Below, piece after piece: positions 1 to 15,500 of a stretch of DNA of 64,000 nucleotides. The position numbers were made by a program, and so were the translations under genes. The stretch is from Owenia fusiformis (lineage: Eukaryota; Annelida; Polychaeta; Sabellida; Oweniidae), in NCBI GenBank assembly GCA_903813345.2, contig CAIIXF020000001.1, positions 22,465,915 to 22,529,914 of the forward strand, read 5' to 3'. The notes under the pieces were generated by a model, which saw only the letters and a list, made by a program, of their open reading frames with translations, did not search any database and was not told the origin of the DNA. The stretch's first letter is position 1, and every line of letters begins with the position of its first letter.

Positions 1-3000
1 GTGTTAACAACAATTCTATGTATATACAGTTTACACTAACACTGTGTTTACAATAATTCTACATGTAACAATAAATATTTTGTTTCGGTCTACCTCCACA
101 TTAAGTAGCATAAACAGTTATAGTGTAATGAATGTGTTGGTGATGTAATTTAATCAATTAACGAGTTTGTCAGTGACTGGAAGTTGTTCGATTGGCTGAA
201 GTGTATTAAGTGTCTTAATCTCTGCTGTAAAATGTCCAAAGTTAGGTTTTCTGGGTTTTTTTGTGTTAAAACACATTTTATTTTATTATCACAGAAGGTA
301 AAAAGATACATTAACCTGTTTGGTTATTTGGGTTCAAGAGATATTAATTTGATGAATTTGTCTTTAGAATTTAGGCTACATTTTGGCAGATTTATAATAG
401 CCTGACTCTGCTTTAGGTTCGTTCTTTACAATAACAAACTTTTTGATTCATCCTTTTACTCCAAGGAATTTATCCTTGTCCATGATGACAAAAAAGCATG
501 CATCCCTCCCTTTTAAACAAAACATACAACCTTTAAGTTTAATATGCAATATTTGTTGTTGTTTTTTCTTCCTCAAATACGTATATTAGTGAAATATTGG
601 ATAGACAAGCAGATTTTTTATTATTAAGAATATTCTATTTGTCTATGTTTTCATCATATAATGATTTATACAAATTGTAGTAGTTATAATGCATAATACA
701 AAGGATTGAACAAGATGCAGATTTAGCTTTCCCAGCAACTGAGTTTTCTCATTTGCTATAGCAATCAAAGCCTCAGTTTACTTAATCAAACCATTGATTG
801 CGTTGAACATTTATCACTTTTTTCAAGCTCGTTAAGTACAATTATGATCTGAGATGAATGTCATAGTGCCATGAGGTAAGATGTTAAATCAATATAGATT
901 ACACATAGGTTCTTTTCGCCCTCCTATATTACACAAAGAATGCTTGAGGTATGGAATGGAGATCTCAATGATCCCTGTGTTGTTAGATGCAGCTCTCTGC
1001 CGTTTTTCTGGCTGACAAGAAGAATGTTGAGTTTGTAAGCAAATATGCCAAATGGAATAATACTGAAGAAAAGGAAATTGCAAGTTTAATATTCATTAGG
1101 AAACAAACCCCAAACATCCCCAAAATTATCTAATGTGAAAAGAAAGAGTTTCTAACACCCCTATAACACATCATTCCATAACTTAAAGAAAGAACTAATA
1201 AAAACATAAAGATTGATGTCGTACTTCATAACGACTGGTTTTCCTTTTTGACGTGTGTATAAAAAATGATGCTGCATAGAGGTTTAAATTCTAAAAACCT
1301 GATGACCAGAAACATATTTATCATTGTCCTGGCCTAAGCAACAGCAAATAATGATGCAGGCAGGATTAGAATCCGGGTTCTGTTGATTGTTTCGTACTTG
1401 TTATTTGCTATTATTAAGATGTATACAAATTACCTTGTTTCAATAATACATTTTTATATACTTGAAATTGTAAGTTAGATAAACAACATTCTTACATTAT
1501 AATACATTATTAATAAAGTATCAACGCAAGACAAATGGAGTAAAGTTGTTTTCCAATTTGTCAAACAATTGTAAATGCAATTTATCTCTTATTTCAATCA
1601 ATCCATAATATCCCAAAGATATACGTTTATTAAACAGTGTATTTCCCTTCAGTTCATTATTCAATTATATCATTTTTATATTTTTATGTACTGTGTAATA
1701 TAATGTTCACATGCAGTATAACATTCATATACAACGTAATATAATTTTCATCCGTATCCTGTTCAAATAAAATTAGTGATCTGAGCAATAGAAAATGTAA
1801 ATGAATGAGATGTTCAATATAATTGATACAAGATATAGACCTATATTATAAATTAATTTGTATGTAGTTAAACAGAAAACGTAATGGAATTGCAGACACA
1901 AGGAATTATGATATTTACAAAATCTTACCTGAATAGATGTTATATCGATTCAATATTTGCCATATCTTTAATTTTCCACCGTGAATTATATTCCACACTA
2001 TTGTACAAAAACTAAAATAACTTCAGTTTCTCACCTTAGTTCTCCATTATTGTAGTTGTTAAATCGTTGTCCATCTCTAATAACGTTCTGTTGTCAGTTC
2101 AGTGAAGGTATTTTCCGTTTATTGTCTCGAAACGAATTATTGATCTCCGGATCTATATAGCGTCATACAAGTGTATCCTTTCAACAACCTTACAATGTCA
2201 CATACACGCACAACTCTAACTGTAAGCGCTATTATAAATCTCCGTTATGATGAAATACTTGTCAATATGAAATGTTATAAAAGATAAACTGATAGCGTAG
2301 ATTAAGATTACATAAACCTGTATGAGAAAGAGCCGGGGAAATAGTGCAATTCTGAGTAATGAATATGAATGTGGCTAGATTTGTAAGTGTAGGGTAGAAG
2401 ATGGAATAATAGGCAGTTAACATTATAGAGATGTAGACAGAGAGATTAGAATATTGGTTTGACATTTCGTTAATTACCTTCTAATGTTAAACCATTAAAT
2501 CATGACACCCATCAATATACTTACTTTGAACCATTGCAGTTGATAATTTTTTCAATTGATATACCATTAGAAAGTACTTCAGTGTGATATTATATAACAT
2601 ACATTCAGAGGGTATTTCAATATTTTTTACATTCTTGTTATATACCTTAAGAAAGAATATTAATGTAATATTCATATTACATACCATCAGAAAGTACTTA
2701 AATATTTACAAAGGATGGGTATCGATATGGTGAACATTTTGAACACACGGAACTTTCTCTTAAACCAGTCATCAAAAATTTTTGAATATTTTACACATCG
2801 TCGATTTAATGGTCATCTTTTGAATGGTAACAGTATAATTTGAAATAAATATATATACTTTTCTCTATATTGTTTTAGAAAACACATCAGACACTTCTTT
2901 TGTTCTTGGTATCATATGTTCGGAATGAAATGAAACATCTATCCAAACTTCATTGGAACAAAATGACATAAACACAATGTTAACAAAAATGTTAAAAAAC

Positions 3001-3403
3001 AGTTACATAAAATATATAAATAATTTTCGCATTAAATTGTTGTCAATCAGTCAAAATTACATAAAGGACCGTGTTTTTTCACACTATGTTTTCGATAATT
3101 GGTTCAAGAGAATAACATTTTAATATGATATTCATATTTCCAGAATGATTCATTATTGTTTCCTACTTTGGTTTACTGATATGAACCATTTTATGTATTT
3201 TGATATGGCTGGGTTGAGTAAGCAATATGTTCGTTTCTGATAATGTTTAAAACGTGTCAATAACAATTGATCAGCTTTAAGTTATTACGGCACAACCTGT
3301 AGTATGTATGGAAACCTATTGATTTCAGATAGATGGTACAGAGAGAAAACAAGAATTGACAACTAACCCGTTTGACATTACATAGACATAGAGAGGAGTT
3401 GGA
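1..3403. other. No gene seen; AT-rich unique-looking DNA
   Basis: Both strands were read: no exon with recognisable protein motif, no RNA gene and no clear transposon ends. Only short open frames, all AT-biased. Confidence 0.6.
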
Positions 3404-3412
3404 GTTGATTTT

Positions 3413-4433
3413 GGTAGACTGTAAATCTAGTAAATCTAGTAAATCTCGTAAATCTAGTAAATCAAGTAAATCTAGTAAAATCTTGTAAAATCTTGTAAAC
3501 TTTTTAGGGACCATTCATTTGATATCAATGTCAGTCTCTATGAAGAGTATTGGTGATTATGATTCCTTTTACAGCATTAGAAATATACCTTCTCTGCATT
3601 AAAATTCAGAGTCATTCCTTTCATCAAATAATAAATATACAAATTTTTTAACAAAATTGTGAAATATTAGAATAAAAAAGAATGTTTAAGGGGCTGATAT
3701 GATATGGCTTTAAACTATTAATTACAAGGAATACAAGGAACATATCATCATCAAAATGTAAATGGAAAGCATTGTAGAAATGTCATACTATACTTTATGT
3801 ATAGGTAAAGCAAATAGATCAATCAGTAAGTTGTCTCACTCTTCCCCTTGCTACAGCATTTGATTGTTTTTATTATTATTATTTTGGGGGGTTGGCAAAA
3901 ATCAATTTTGAAATTGCCATTTATCCATTCCTCTAACATTGGAACTTCTACAAATATTGTCAATTGAACAGCATCGCCAAAAAATAAGCAATAACTAAAT
4001 TATCTGATAGGCTAAGCATTATAACATTTTGTGAGGGAAAAACTAGCCTGTGTCATTTAGATGGTACGCATTGTCCCCCCAGTCCTTAAAATGTTAAATG
4101 TGTGGCTTAATTTGTTAATAGAGCATGCTTCTTGGGTGGGTTGTGTATGATGATAAAATGGGTGTACCTTTTGATAACCATTTTGTTATCCAGTACTAAC
4201 ATATAGTTGTTTTGTAACTAAATATAATGAAATAAAAGGTAGAATTTTTTCTACATGTTCATTTCATTCATACAAAGGCATTTTCAGTGCTTTTTCGACA
4301 TTTGCACTTTATATCTTAGACATTGTATAATCAAGTTTTTACAAGATTTTACAAGATTTTACTAGATTTACTAGATTTACTAGTTTTACTAGTTTTACTA
4401 GATTTACTAGATTTACTAGATTTACAGTCTACC
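3413..4433. mobile_element. 1021-bp TIR element with minisatellite arms, 9-bp target duplication
   Basis: GTTGATTTT at 3404-3412 and again at 4434-4442. Ends are GGTAGACTGTAAATCTAG and its complement. Each arm is a short array of a 9-bp unit (TAAATCTAG), inverted between the ends and closing inward with TAAAATCTTGTAAAATCTTG. The 9-bp duplication suggests a Mutator-like element; no transposase is seen. Confidence 0.88.
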
Positions 4434-4442
4434 GTTGATTTT

Positions 4443-7396
4443 AGATGTTTTCCGGATCTCTCATCTAACATGCCTTAAGGGTAGTACCATCATTCATTCA
4501 AAGGGCTTCATTTATTCTTCAATTTAAGAAGCTTGGACCAAGGATGGTGTTGTACATATACTTATTCTTTCCATTCATTTATTCACAAATCAATGTCGTT
4601 GACAGCTAAACCATCCACCTTTGCAAACAAAAACAAAAGAACAAACCTTCTGGAAATGCAACAAACTTTCTCGAAAAATTGGTTACCCATAATAGATATT
4701 GATAATTTTCACAATATTTAGTTCATATGGAATATGGGCAATCCACAAAACAAAATTGATTTTGTGTACAGTAAAAGAGGTTGGCAACTTGGCACTGTTG
4801 AAATTCAAGCATTCATTCATTAATATTGTACGCATATAGTTCATTGATCACCACTCAACAGGATATAGACCTAGTAGGGGATGATATAATCAAAAACCTG
4901 TAATATATGCCAGTGTTACTACAATGGCTTTGATGGAGCACAGCTTCTATAAAAGCCAGATATCCAGCACAAATAAACCTCACAAGGCGTCAAGATAGTG
5001 ATGATAGCCACTTGATTTTTTGAGAATAAACTTTTAATTATACACTTTCTTAAATAAAAATGAAGATGAATATTTTATATAGGCTATATAGGCAAGAACA
5101 TGTGACAATGGGAGGAGTTTGGGAAGGAGCCTTGGCAACTAAAATATTTATAAAAAAATGATACTGCCTGAATTCTAACTAAAGATTAAAATATTTCCAC
5201 AAATATTAATGTTTTAAACATTTATTTTATATTATTTTATCATGGAAAAAAAGTTAGCATTTGAAATACAAGACATGCAATATGCCCCAGCTAGGTTTAT
5301 CAAACAAAAAATAATTGGCAGCCTAAATAAGTTAATATTGATTGATAAGCTAATCCATTTGCATGCTTTATCTTTAGTTTATATTTTTCATACTCTGAAA
5401 CAAAGTGTTATCAGATTAAGGTAGGAACGGGTGAATAACTTTGGTACCTGAATGTGTACACAAGCCTTTAGACACATTAGATAACCTATTCTCCTCTAGC
5501 TACCTTAATTGTACTACGAGTTTCAGGGCATAGTACATCTTAGATGAAGTTCTCATGAAGAGAAGGAAAACTTTTTGAAAGGGTCTCTAAATGAAGATTG
5601 ATGATATAAAAACTATGACAACAGGATAGCATGAGATTTGTAATATATTTCTGTAACAGATTATGATTTACTACAATATAACGTGAAAGTTTGATGATGA
5701 GCTGATATTCATGTAGGCCTATAACATGTATAAAGTTTATGAACATAATTTGATACATCTTTAAAAGGTGTCTCCTGATTATATGTATAAGTTTCACTAC
5801 AATAATAGGTGTTGTGCATGGGTTTAGTTATTTAGCTTTTAAGATCAATGTTATGGTAAAGTCATGTCCTCGTATTAGATTCTTGTACTTATTCCGATTG
5901 TGAGGTGAAGTGTTTCTCAAAAATCAATTCTTGTAATTCCTTTTGAAGCAATGGAAAACTGTTGCAATAAACACAGGCATTAAAGCAGTTTAAGTATTTC
6001 ACCCAGAAGTTGTTTCGATTATCCTTGGAACACTCACATTTTTGATCAATGGTAATATAGAGAATGGATAACTTTGAAGTGTGGAATGTTATTATTCCTT
6101 GTTTATCTATACATTCACAACATAAAATAAAGAGTCTGGTTATTATTGACTACCAAAGTATTATTTTTTCATTATGAATAACTGTAATATCTTGAAATTA
6201 TTACTTGCTTATTCCACATATTCTTCATGGCTTTTCATGCTTTTTCAGAAATATGAATTGTGTAATGCCATATTATCAAGGTATGTATTGTAACAGGGTC
6301 ACCACAGTTCGTCAAGTGGAAACTAACAAGACTTTGTGTTGCCATGACAGGATTAATGCCCTATTGTTAGACAATATGTCTGATCGATCTCAGAAACAAT
6401 ATTCTGCAGCAAAGAATAACGAATACTTATGATGATTTACGACTGTTTGTGTTATCAAATGAAATGTGTTAATCAATCTGATTTCATATTAATTAATTGT
6501 ACAGATACAAAAAATCTGTTTGTATAATAGAGTGTTAAGAAATTGCTTTCTAAAAAAGGAAAAATGTGCTTCTATCAGAAAAGCAGGACAATACCATTGA
6601 AGTCCAATGATGGTGCAACCTAGTGGGCATTATAAATCAAGAAATATATTTTGGGTTAATTTGGGATTTTAGAATTACAGATGCTGCCCTTCAAAGGAGA
6701 AAGATTTTATGACATATCTGAATTCTGTGTATACTTTTTTTACAAGAACTGTGATACCATCAACAATAAATGTAAACAGGACTTTGAAAGAATGTAAGAA
6801 TAGAAGCCCCAGTTTTCACCGACCTTTTTATTTCTTTTCTTAAAATTTTGAAAAGTTAACAATTTTTTTTTACTTGACGCAGTGAAACAGTGTAATTTTG
6901 GGTACTACAGTAATTTGCTATTTTGTTGTTATAGCACAAAATAAATAAATGTCATAATATTATTTTAAACAAGATATATTCTTTATATTATAAGAAACAG
7001 CAGATATAAAACATGAAATAATATACCAGTTGCCTATACACTAAGCTATATATAAAGATAGAATAGATATATACAAATAATTTAAGTTGGGATTCTTAAA
7101 TTGTTTTACAAAAAATCACACTAAATTTCTATTTACTGAAAAATTTGCACATTCTAGTATCCCATTTGGAAAGGTATCTAAATCACAGCATGTTATAGCA
7201 TTGTAAAATTGTTCCGAACACAAATAAAAAATGTTACTTATTCTAAATTCATGATTTTTAAATCTAATAAATAAACCTCTTTGCTATACTCTCATATATT
7301 GTACACATAGGCTATCTTTTTCCTACAATTTCACAATTCCTAAATGAACACATATTTAAAATCAAGTCAATTAACAAATTGTAGTGGCATGGTCTA
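4443..7396. other. No gene seen
   Basis: AT-rich sequence without recognisable exons or delimited elements. May include the extended 3' flank of the FRRS1-like gene. Confidence 0.55.
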
Positions 7397-7584
7397 CAGT
7401 AAAACTTGCCAAGAGGGACACATCTGTAAGTAGAACACCTCTATAAGTGAAACACCTCTGTGAGAGGCGAACACTTCAAAATATTGTTACTCAATATCAT
7501 GTGAATTGAACCTTGGGTGGAGCACACCCAAAGTGGAACATTATTTTAGGGCACCAAGGCATTTCACTTTCACAAGTTTTAATG
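7397..7584. mobile_element. pogo/Tigger-like MITE, copy 1
   Basis: TA-flanked; starts CAGTAAAACTTGCC and ends AAGTTTTAATG. The interior has repeated AAGTGGAACACCTCTATAAG-type words. The TIR resembles the Tigger/pogo consensus beginning CAGT-AAACC (family knowledge). This copy is diverged. Confidence 0.7.
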
Positions 7585-7737
7585 TATAGACATTATACAT
7601 GATTGGTATATACAGGATAAACCCTTCCACAAAGTATAGCTTGTAAATTATGCATATGATTGTTGAATAAAGCCCCTTTGTCCAATATTACACTTTTGTT
7701 TTACATCATACCCATATATTAAAAGGTATATAAATAA

Positions 7738-8081
7738 TAGAGGTGTCACGGATACCTGATTTTGTTCTGATCTGCGTAATTACACTACCGGAATGAAACA
7801 CGGCACAAAAATTAAGCATTTCGGTTCGGTTCCGGAACAAGAATATCTTACCCCTTCACACCTTGTAGCCCTTAAATTGCCAACATTCACAAAACAGTAT
7901 TTTTCTTTCAATATTTTGAGTTCACTCTTCACTCATTCTCATTGAAGGGTTTTAAAGAGCTTTTTGCTTTTTTTAATCTTATACACTCAGTCACTCTGTT
8001 CGAAACAGTTCCGAAGTTGTTCTGTTCCGAACAAAATGTTCCGAACCGTTCCAATTTTTTTGTTGTTCCGTGACATCTCTA
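7738..8081. mobile_element. hAT-type MITE, copy 1 (344 bp)
   Basis: Starts TAGAGGTGTCACGGATAC and ends GTTCCGTGACATCTCTA, with the perfect 8-bp duplication ATAAATAA on both sides (7730-7737 and 8082-8089). The interior is rich in GTTCCGAAC-type self-complementary words. Superfamily from the 8-bp duplication. Confidence 0.92.
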
Positions 8082-9009
8082 ATAAATAACATTCACATAA
8101 ACATGACATAATGCAGTTGATTATAACTTAAAATGATATAATAACACATTTCATCAATACACATGTAAAATAATAATAAGTGCATACTCTGACACCCCAG
8201 ACAGTAAATTTTCTTCCATAGAAATTATGACAACTAAAAAATAAAAATTTGCAGCTGAAATAGAAATTGAAAATTGCACCTATGATATACTAAAAAGTGG
8301 CAGCTTTAAAATTAAAGCTGCATTAACTCAGGGTGTCAGGTAAACTGTATAGTAAGTCATGCATATTTGCTTCTATCACCAAGTATATAGTATTATAGTG
8401 TGTATAGAGCACCAAGGTTTTCAGATGAAGGTCCTTAATATTCATATTAATAAATGGTCTTGCATCATATTTGCCTCAACTCAGTGCATTGTAGGCCTAT
8501 AATATTTATTTTATTTCATGTCCTAACTTGTCATTCATGAGGGTATTAAATTAAACAATTCTCCCTACTCTGATGTTCACAGTATTTACACTCCCCAAAA
8601 AAGTTTGGAAATCACAATTTCTCTATCATGGACCACAAGTTGTAGCTGGTTTATTTGCGATGACTTTTAAAGATTCATCAAATTTCACTGACCTATTGTT
8701 ATTATAAGGGGACAACATTCAAGCTTTAACAATGGTATCCAAATGGGAGGCTTTCTAAACTTTTGGAGGGGGTGTAAATTAAGCTAGAATTTCTCCCATT
8801 TCTTTTAAATTTTAATGTCCAAAGTGTAATAGAAACCAGTGCAACATACATGCAGTTTAGTAGTATAATATAATATTTTATAATATATATATTTATATAT
8901 TGGTATAAAGACTAATAATATTCGCAAGGCACATTGGGCAAAATATGTCTTCATGTCAAAAAGATTGAGAAACAATATACGAGATTAGTGTAGTAGCAGA
9001 ATAGGTGGT

Positions 9010-9175
9010 TTTTGACCTCGGTGGTATTTAATCCAAGTTGTATTTGACCTAGATGACATTTGACCTTGGTGGTATGTCATTTCAATGGTATCTGACCTCT
9101 GTCATACAAGTATTTGACCTATAATAATGGTATTTGACTAATATCATATTTGACCCATATGGTATTTCAGTTAAT
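9010..9175. repeat. Imperfect tandem of GGTATTTGACC words
   Basis: TTGACCTCGGTGGTATTTAA and related words recur about eight times at 20-30 bp spacing. Lies downstream of the FRRS1-like stop, probably past or within the 3' UTR. Confidence 0.65.
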
Positions 9176-9598
9176 ACTCTATTCAACAGAAAGGTAATAC
9201 CACAACTGAAGTTGCATCTTTAAATCCTTCATATATGTAGGAATTGCAGACATATTTATATTTTAAAGACATCTCAACGCAGTTGTGGTCTGATCGTGTA
9301 ACCTGCTAGACAGGAAATTCAGAATTGACATGACAGGCTATGGTCATTAGTAAGAGGTATCTACTGTATGTGTGCCTTATCTCCAAGCTTCTTAAGTTCA
9401 TGGTTTTCTGTTTTTTGTTGTTGCTGCTGCTTGTACAATACAATGGCATTGGCATGAGTTTTAAAGTGTACATAAGAAGCGATAACTATTGTCAAGGAAG
9501 TATACTCTAGTACAAAATTGTAACCATGAATGTCCAAGGAGCTTGGAAGTGTACAAAGATCTCTCTTGATCTCTGAAGTTAATTGAGTTTCGTGCTGA

Positions 9599-12500
9599 TC
9601 AAAATGGTACTTGTACGAGAGCAGCAATCACGATAACGAGCACCAGAACAAGGATAGATGTCACTATCAGGTAAAGGCTCAGCATACAGCACTTGAAGCG
9701 ACGACCCTGAAATTATGGGATATATTGTGTTAAATATCAAATATGATGTTTATCAAAATAATGGGGATATTCCATAGAAAACTATAGCTCTTATTCAAGA
9801 CTATACTTGACCAAAATCATAACAGTTTTCATATATAATATACAGTAATAAAGTTTCAACTGTAAATATACAATTTGAAATAATAAACTTGCCATCAGAT
9901 GAAAAAGGTAGTTGCATAATACCAGAGCATGTTGCTAAGTGAAACGAGTATCAGAATGGATTTTTTGATTATTTTAAAACAGTCATGAACATTTATTGAT
10001 TCTCATATACTACAAGTCACATTACTATAACACATTTATCATGAAGAATTGGTTATTTTGGGAGCAATCTATTCATTCTGTGAATGGAGATCAATATGGC
10101 ATTGAAGCTCAGACTGTTATACTACTCAGATGTCACAAGACCATTCAATAAAATACGATACAATATATAAAATACAAATCAATAAAATACAATACAATTT
10201 AGCAATTTAACCATTAAACCAAAGTTAATCTACTTAATAATTGGCAAAATCATGATCAGTGTGTAATATAGTTATTTTCCTTGAAAAAAGCTCCAATATG
10301 TCATTATCAATCTTTGAATAAATGGAGTGAAAACTTACAGAGTATTTGGGTTCAACGTCAGCCATTCTTGGATCTCCCTTCTTTTCCATTTCAATCTCTT
10401 CTCTCTTCTCTGTAATATAGAAATGAATTGAAAGTACAGTTTTGGGATTTAAAATGCCAAAACATGAATAAATAACATGCTAAATTGTTGAAATTTGTTT
10501 GCACCCTGCAAAAAATATTGGGATATTTTGACCAAAACAGATACCTTTAAATTCACAAAAAATGCCGCCATTTTGAATAAATATGAGGCAAAATGATGAA
10601 TTATGTATTTGTGTCAGTCATACTATGAATGCCTATAATATCAATAAATTAAGACATGTTCCTTAAATATTTTTTTTGTATGTCAGAATTTTACTCTACA
10701 GGGTGTCCGGAAAGTAAAGATACAAATGCTCTTATTTTAAGAAATTTGTTTTTTTTAAAATGAAATTGCTACAGATTGTAGAGGAACAAAATTACAATAT
10801 ATCTACCAACTTTCATCATATATAGTCTTAATGTGTTTAAGTTACGGTTGTTATGGTTACGGATGTGAGGGGTATGCGGAGCAGTTCCAGAACAACGCTA
10901 AAAAGTGAAAAATTGCTAAATGACAACCATTTGAAACAGTGTTTTTTGTTGTTGTATTTTCTATGTTTGTTTTTTTTTGTTCATCATTGTATTATTGCAG
11001 CTGCCATAGTGTTTTCTATTATATAATGATGTCATTGCTACTGAACTATGTTATGTCACTTACCAGTATAATGAAAGAAATATTATACAAGTGCCTAGAA
11101 GAATGGTCCCTGGCAATTTGTAGGAAAGTCAATATTGCATCTCCACAATGCACCAATTCACAAAGCAAAAAACAAATCTTACAATTGAGTGCCTTGACAT
11201 TAAACCTTTCTATACAATGCCCCATATTCACCTGATAAAGTCTATTTAGACTTCTACCTGAATGACCATTTGAAAGCAATATTTGTAAAAAAGGTCAACA
11301 TACAAATTAGACTCAGCTGGAAGCCAATGTTATCAGCAATCTGAGAGATGGACAGCAGCGGTTTTGTCAGGTCTTTGAACCGCCGGTCAAGATGCACCAA
11401 GAATGTATAGATAAAGGGGAAAATACTGAATATTAATGATAGCAGTAAATGAAAATTAGTAAGTGAAATTATCAAATAATGTTACATTACTAATCCCTAT
11501 GCTGTTGTGCTACATAATTTGATATAATATAGGTATAGATGGTGGAGTGCCAAGATCATATGAGTAGGAAAGAGATTTGTAGAACACAGTTGTGACGTTG
11601 CTCCACTTACCCTCGACTCCCGTTACCATAACAACCATAACTTTTTCATTTTGAAACTGAAAGTCATGACAGTTGCAGGATATATTGTTATAATGTCATT
11701 CTACATTCTGGAGCAATTTCATCTCATAACAGGTAAATCTCTTGAAATTAGAGCATTTGTATCTTTACTTTCCGGACACCCTGTAGTTTTCAAATATGTG
11801 CTCAGACTATGATAATACGGAAAATTAAAAAAGTTATTAAAGAAAAAGTGACCATTGAACAATTCTGTCCGGGCTACTAATCAATATTTAGCACTCAGTG
11901 TGATATGGGATGCACAAAGCAATTCTGGATGTTATCCTACAATTATTAGTTATTTAGAGATCTAAATCATACATGTAATTATTTTAATCTTCAAATGTTG
12001 TATGGTCTTATTCAAATATACTTAATGCAACTGAAAAATATCACTTTAACAAAAGTCAACAAACTTTCCCTTCGTGTTTAAAAGCAAATAACAGTGACAA
12101 CTTTTTAGTTGTTTCATTAATGAGAATTCCAAATTTTTGTTTAACAAAACTACAACAAATATGAAGAAAAGAGTGATCCTCTCTAGAATAACCCAATTAA
12201 CAAGACATATGATAGATATTACAATATATACATGTATATATATAATAAATAAATATGATTAACATAACAAAATGTCACCACCTAGTTGCTCATAATATTA
12301 TTAGTTCAATCTTAAGTCAGATTTGAATTTCTAAGAACTCAGTATATGATTTTGAAAAAATATTTGGTCAATTGAAGCATGTTTTTTTACCCTGAGAAGG
12401 TCAAATCTCAAATCTAAAGTCAGATGTGAACTTCTGAGAACTTGTAGATGATTTTGAATAAATACCTTTTTGACCTTGAGAAAGTCATTGAAGGTCAAAT

Positions 12501-15500
12501 CTTTTTTGACCTTGAGAATGTCATTGAAGGTCGACTCTAAAGTCAGATTTGAACTTCTGATAACTTATAGATGATTTTGAAAAAACATTATGGGTCAATT
12601 TGTAGCAAGTTGAAAAATACCTTTTTGACCTTTTTAACCTTTTTTGACCTTGAGAAAACATGTAGACAATTTGGAAAAAAATTGAAGTCAGTCGAAACAG
12701 CATTTGTTAAGTTATTGAAAATTTTAAGAATTTGTTACAGACAGTGAGACACCAACTGCCGATCGGCAACCACCAACTGCCACCACAAAAATAAAGACCA
12801 TAACAAATGTCACCATTTCTTAGTGGTGACATAACAATCAAAATTCAATAAAATCCACGAAGAACAAGAGTATACAGGATGTAAATACTAACAGATATCA
12901 AAACAATTAACAACCTTATGAGAATAAGTGCAACTTACAAAGTGATATACCATGGTACATGTGAACTAGGAGTCCAGAGACCAGTCATTTTTAGTGCCAG
13001 TAAAAAGAGCCTCATGTGTAATTATTATTACAATACTGTTTTAGCAGAATAAAATAAAATTATAAGAAAGACATTGACGCGCATTTTGAAAGAATGCTTC
13101 CTTCTTTTAAGTAATGTTACAAATTACTGTCTATAAAACAAATACACAACATGGCTCTGGGGCCTGGGGGCAGTGTATTAACAGATACCAGTTAGACAAA
13201 ACAATAATCAAAACAATACCTTTCTTTTGCCTGGCTAGAGAAATGAAAAGAAACTACTTACAGAGATAGATACAAGCAGATGGAAATATCTCACATTGCA
13301 TAATAGTTTTAGTAAAAAGGGATTGAGAAGAGCAATGACAATACTGGAGATATTTGCTAACAAAACATCAAGAGAAAAGAACAAAATTTTTGAAGGTTTC
13401 ACCAGGAGATTTATAGAATGAAAATAAACGATTTTCATATGTATAGATGAAAATAAACGATTTCCATATGTATAACTGAGTGGATGATTTAGAGATTTTT
13501 ACATGTGAAAATCATATCTAATGGTCTTAAGGTAGACAAAGTAATTTAGTTAATATAATGGGCATTTTATGCCATCAACCAACTTGGTCCACCTTAATCA
13601 TAACACAGGCATTAACACTACCTGCCATTTATTACACTTACCAAACTCCAAACACTTAACGCCAACATTTGAACACCAACCGCCAAACATGTTCACAAAA
13701 AAGTCTTGAGACTAAAACAATATAATATAATATAACATAATGATACCAGGCAGGTAGTGTTTGTACGTATATGTCATTATTACCTTTGTTCCTTCTGTTC
13801 ATACAGCACTGGTGGATCTCCAAGATAAGCTCACAGACGACATGGAAGATCACCCAAGCCACCATGATCCATGTAGCCCACCATGGCACAAACACCTTTG
13901 GGAAACCCATTCCAAGGAAAATTGTTGGAGCTGGAAGCAATTTTCATAAAAATAGAGGCTTTCTTTTAAATATTAAACCGCAACGAGCATTTTTTAGAAG
14001 AACTATTCAGCTAATAAGTCCTGACTGATTGACATATTTGTAGCGTCCTTAATGTTCAATGATATACATATCATTATGTTCCTTATTTATGCCTGTAAAA
14101 CGTACTATTCCAAGAAAACATCATTTATTAAATAAATAAAGTGACTGATAAATTTAATTCAAACATTAGACCCTAAACCAGCGTTACCATGCATTACCAA
14201 AACACTCCCAACATGCCTACACGTATCTATATATACAGTAAAAGCTAGTCAGATGACTCAGTCAAATGTTGAATTCTGAACAGTTGTACATGTATTCAAT
14301 GTAGACAGGTTTGACAGTACATAATTATTATATCCAATTCCAACTCACCAGACAACACATGGCCAACTGTACCTACTCCCCAATGAACCCAGTTAAAAAT
14401 TGGACGATTAGGCGTATCAGGATGAGGGCGGAATAATGCAAGTATAGGCTGAAACACATGCAAGCATTACACATACATTAAGGGGTTCAAGCTAAAGGTT
14501 CACAAACAATGGGTTCATAAGCTGAGCATGGTTGAATCTTATACACCTCTGGTATCCTGCAATGGAAGAAGCCCTTTATTAATAAAAATCTAAGGTTACC
14601 AATCTAAACATGCGCTTCAAATCCAATGTAATTTAACATCACCACATGCATACTGTAAATTGGGTTACTTTTGGTGCCTGATTAATTTTGATAAAAGCAA
14701 TTCGAAAAATTCACCATTTTAAATCTTCCCAAAATATGACATTGGTCCCTTGAAAGATTGTTGTTTTTGTAGCATATATACATAAAGAGAGACCGCCTTC
14801 TGGTACAACAATTTTAGGAAGTAATGTCCATTGCCATAACTGAGAAACAGCAAAACAGAACCAACTTGGCTCAGCCAAGAACAGGAACAAGAAAGGATTG
14901 TAATGCCAGCATCAGCATTAAAATCATGAAAACATCATTGAAAACACGTTCTCACTCAATACATACGCAGAAAATTAGCTAAGCCTAAATCCTCTATTGA
15001 AAATATCAACAAGGCATCAACATGCAAAATGTCAACACCAGTTATTGAAAGCTCCAACCATCAAACACAAAAAAAGTTGGACACTAAAACAATATGGGTG
15101 GTGAAGGAAAAACTGAAAAATTCCTAAAATGAAATACAATAACATTTGATAGGCAAGACTACAAGTATTCATGAACCGAATGACGGACAACCTGGACACC
15201 CATATTAAATAATAATAATAAAAAAATGACAGGATGATAAAGGTGACATATATACTATTTACTTCATGGACTGTGACTTTTGTGACATCCTGTAGAAAGC
15301 AACGATTTGAATAGAAAAGAATATTCAATGAATGCTACAGATGGCCTTAATTATTCAGTGCTCTGCATCCACCCGTCCGGCTCAGCGGTAGCACAGGTAC
15401 CTCTTACGCAATAGGTACCGGATTCGATCCCCAGTTCTGGCAAGACTTAATTTGCTTGTTTGCGTAAAGTACTTCAGGGTGTTTGACAGAGTGGTCCACA

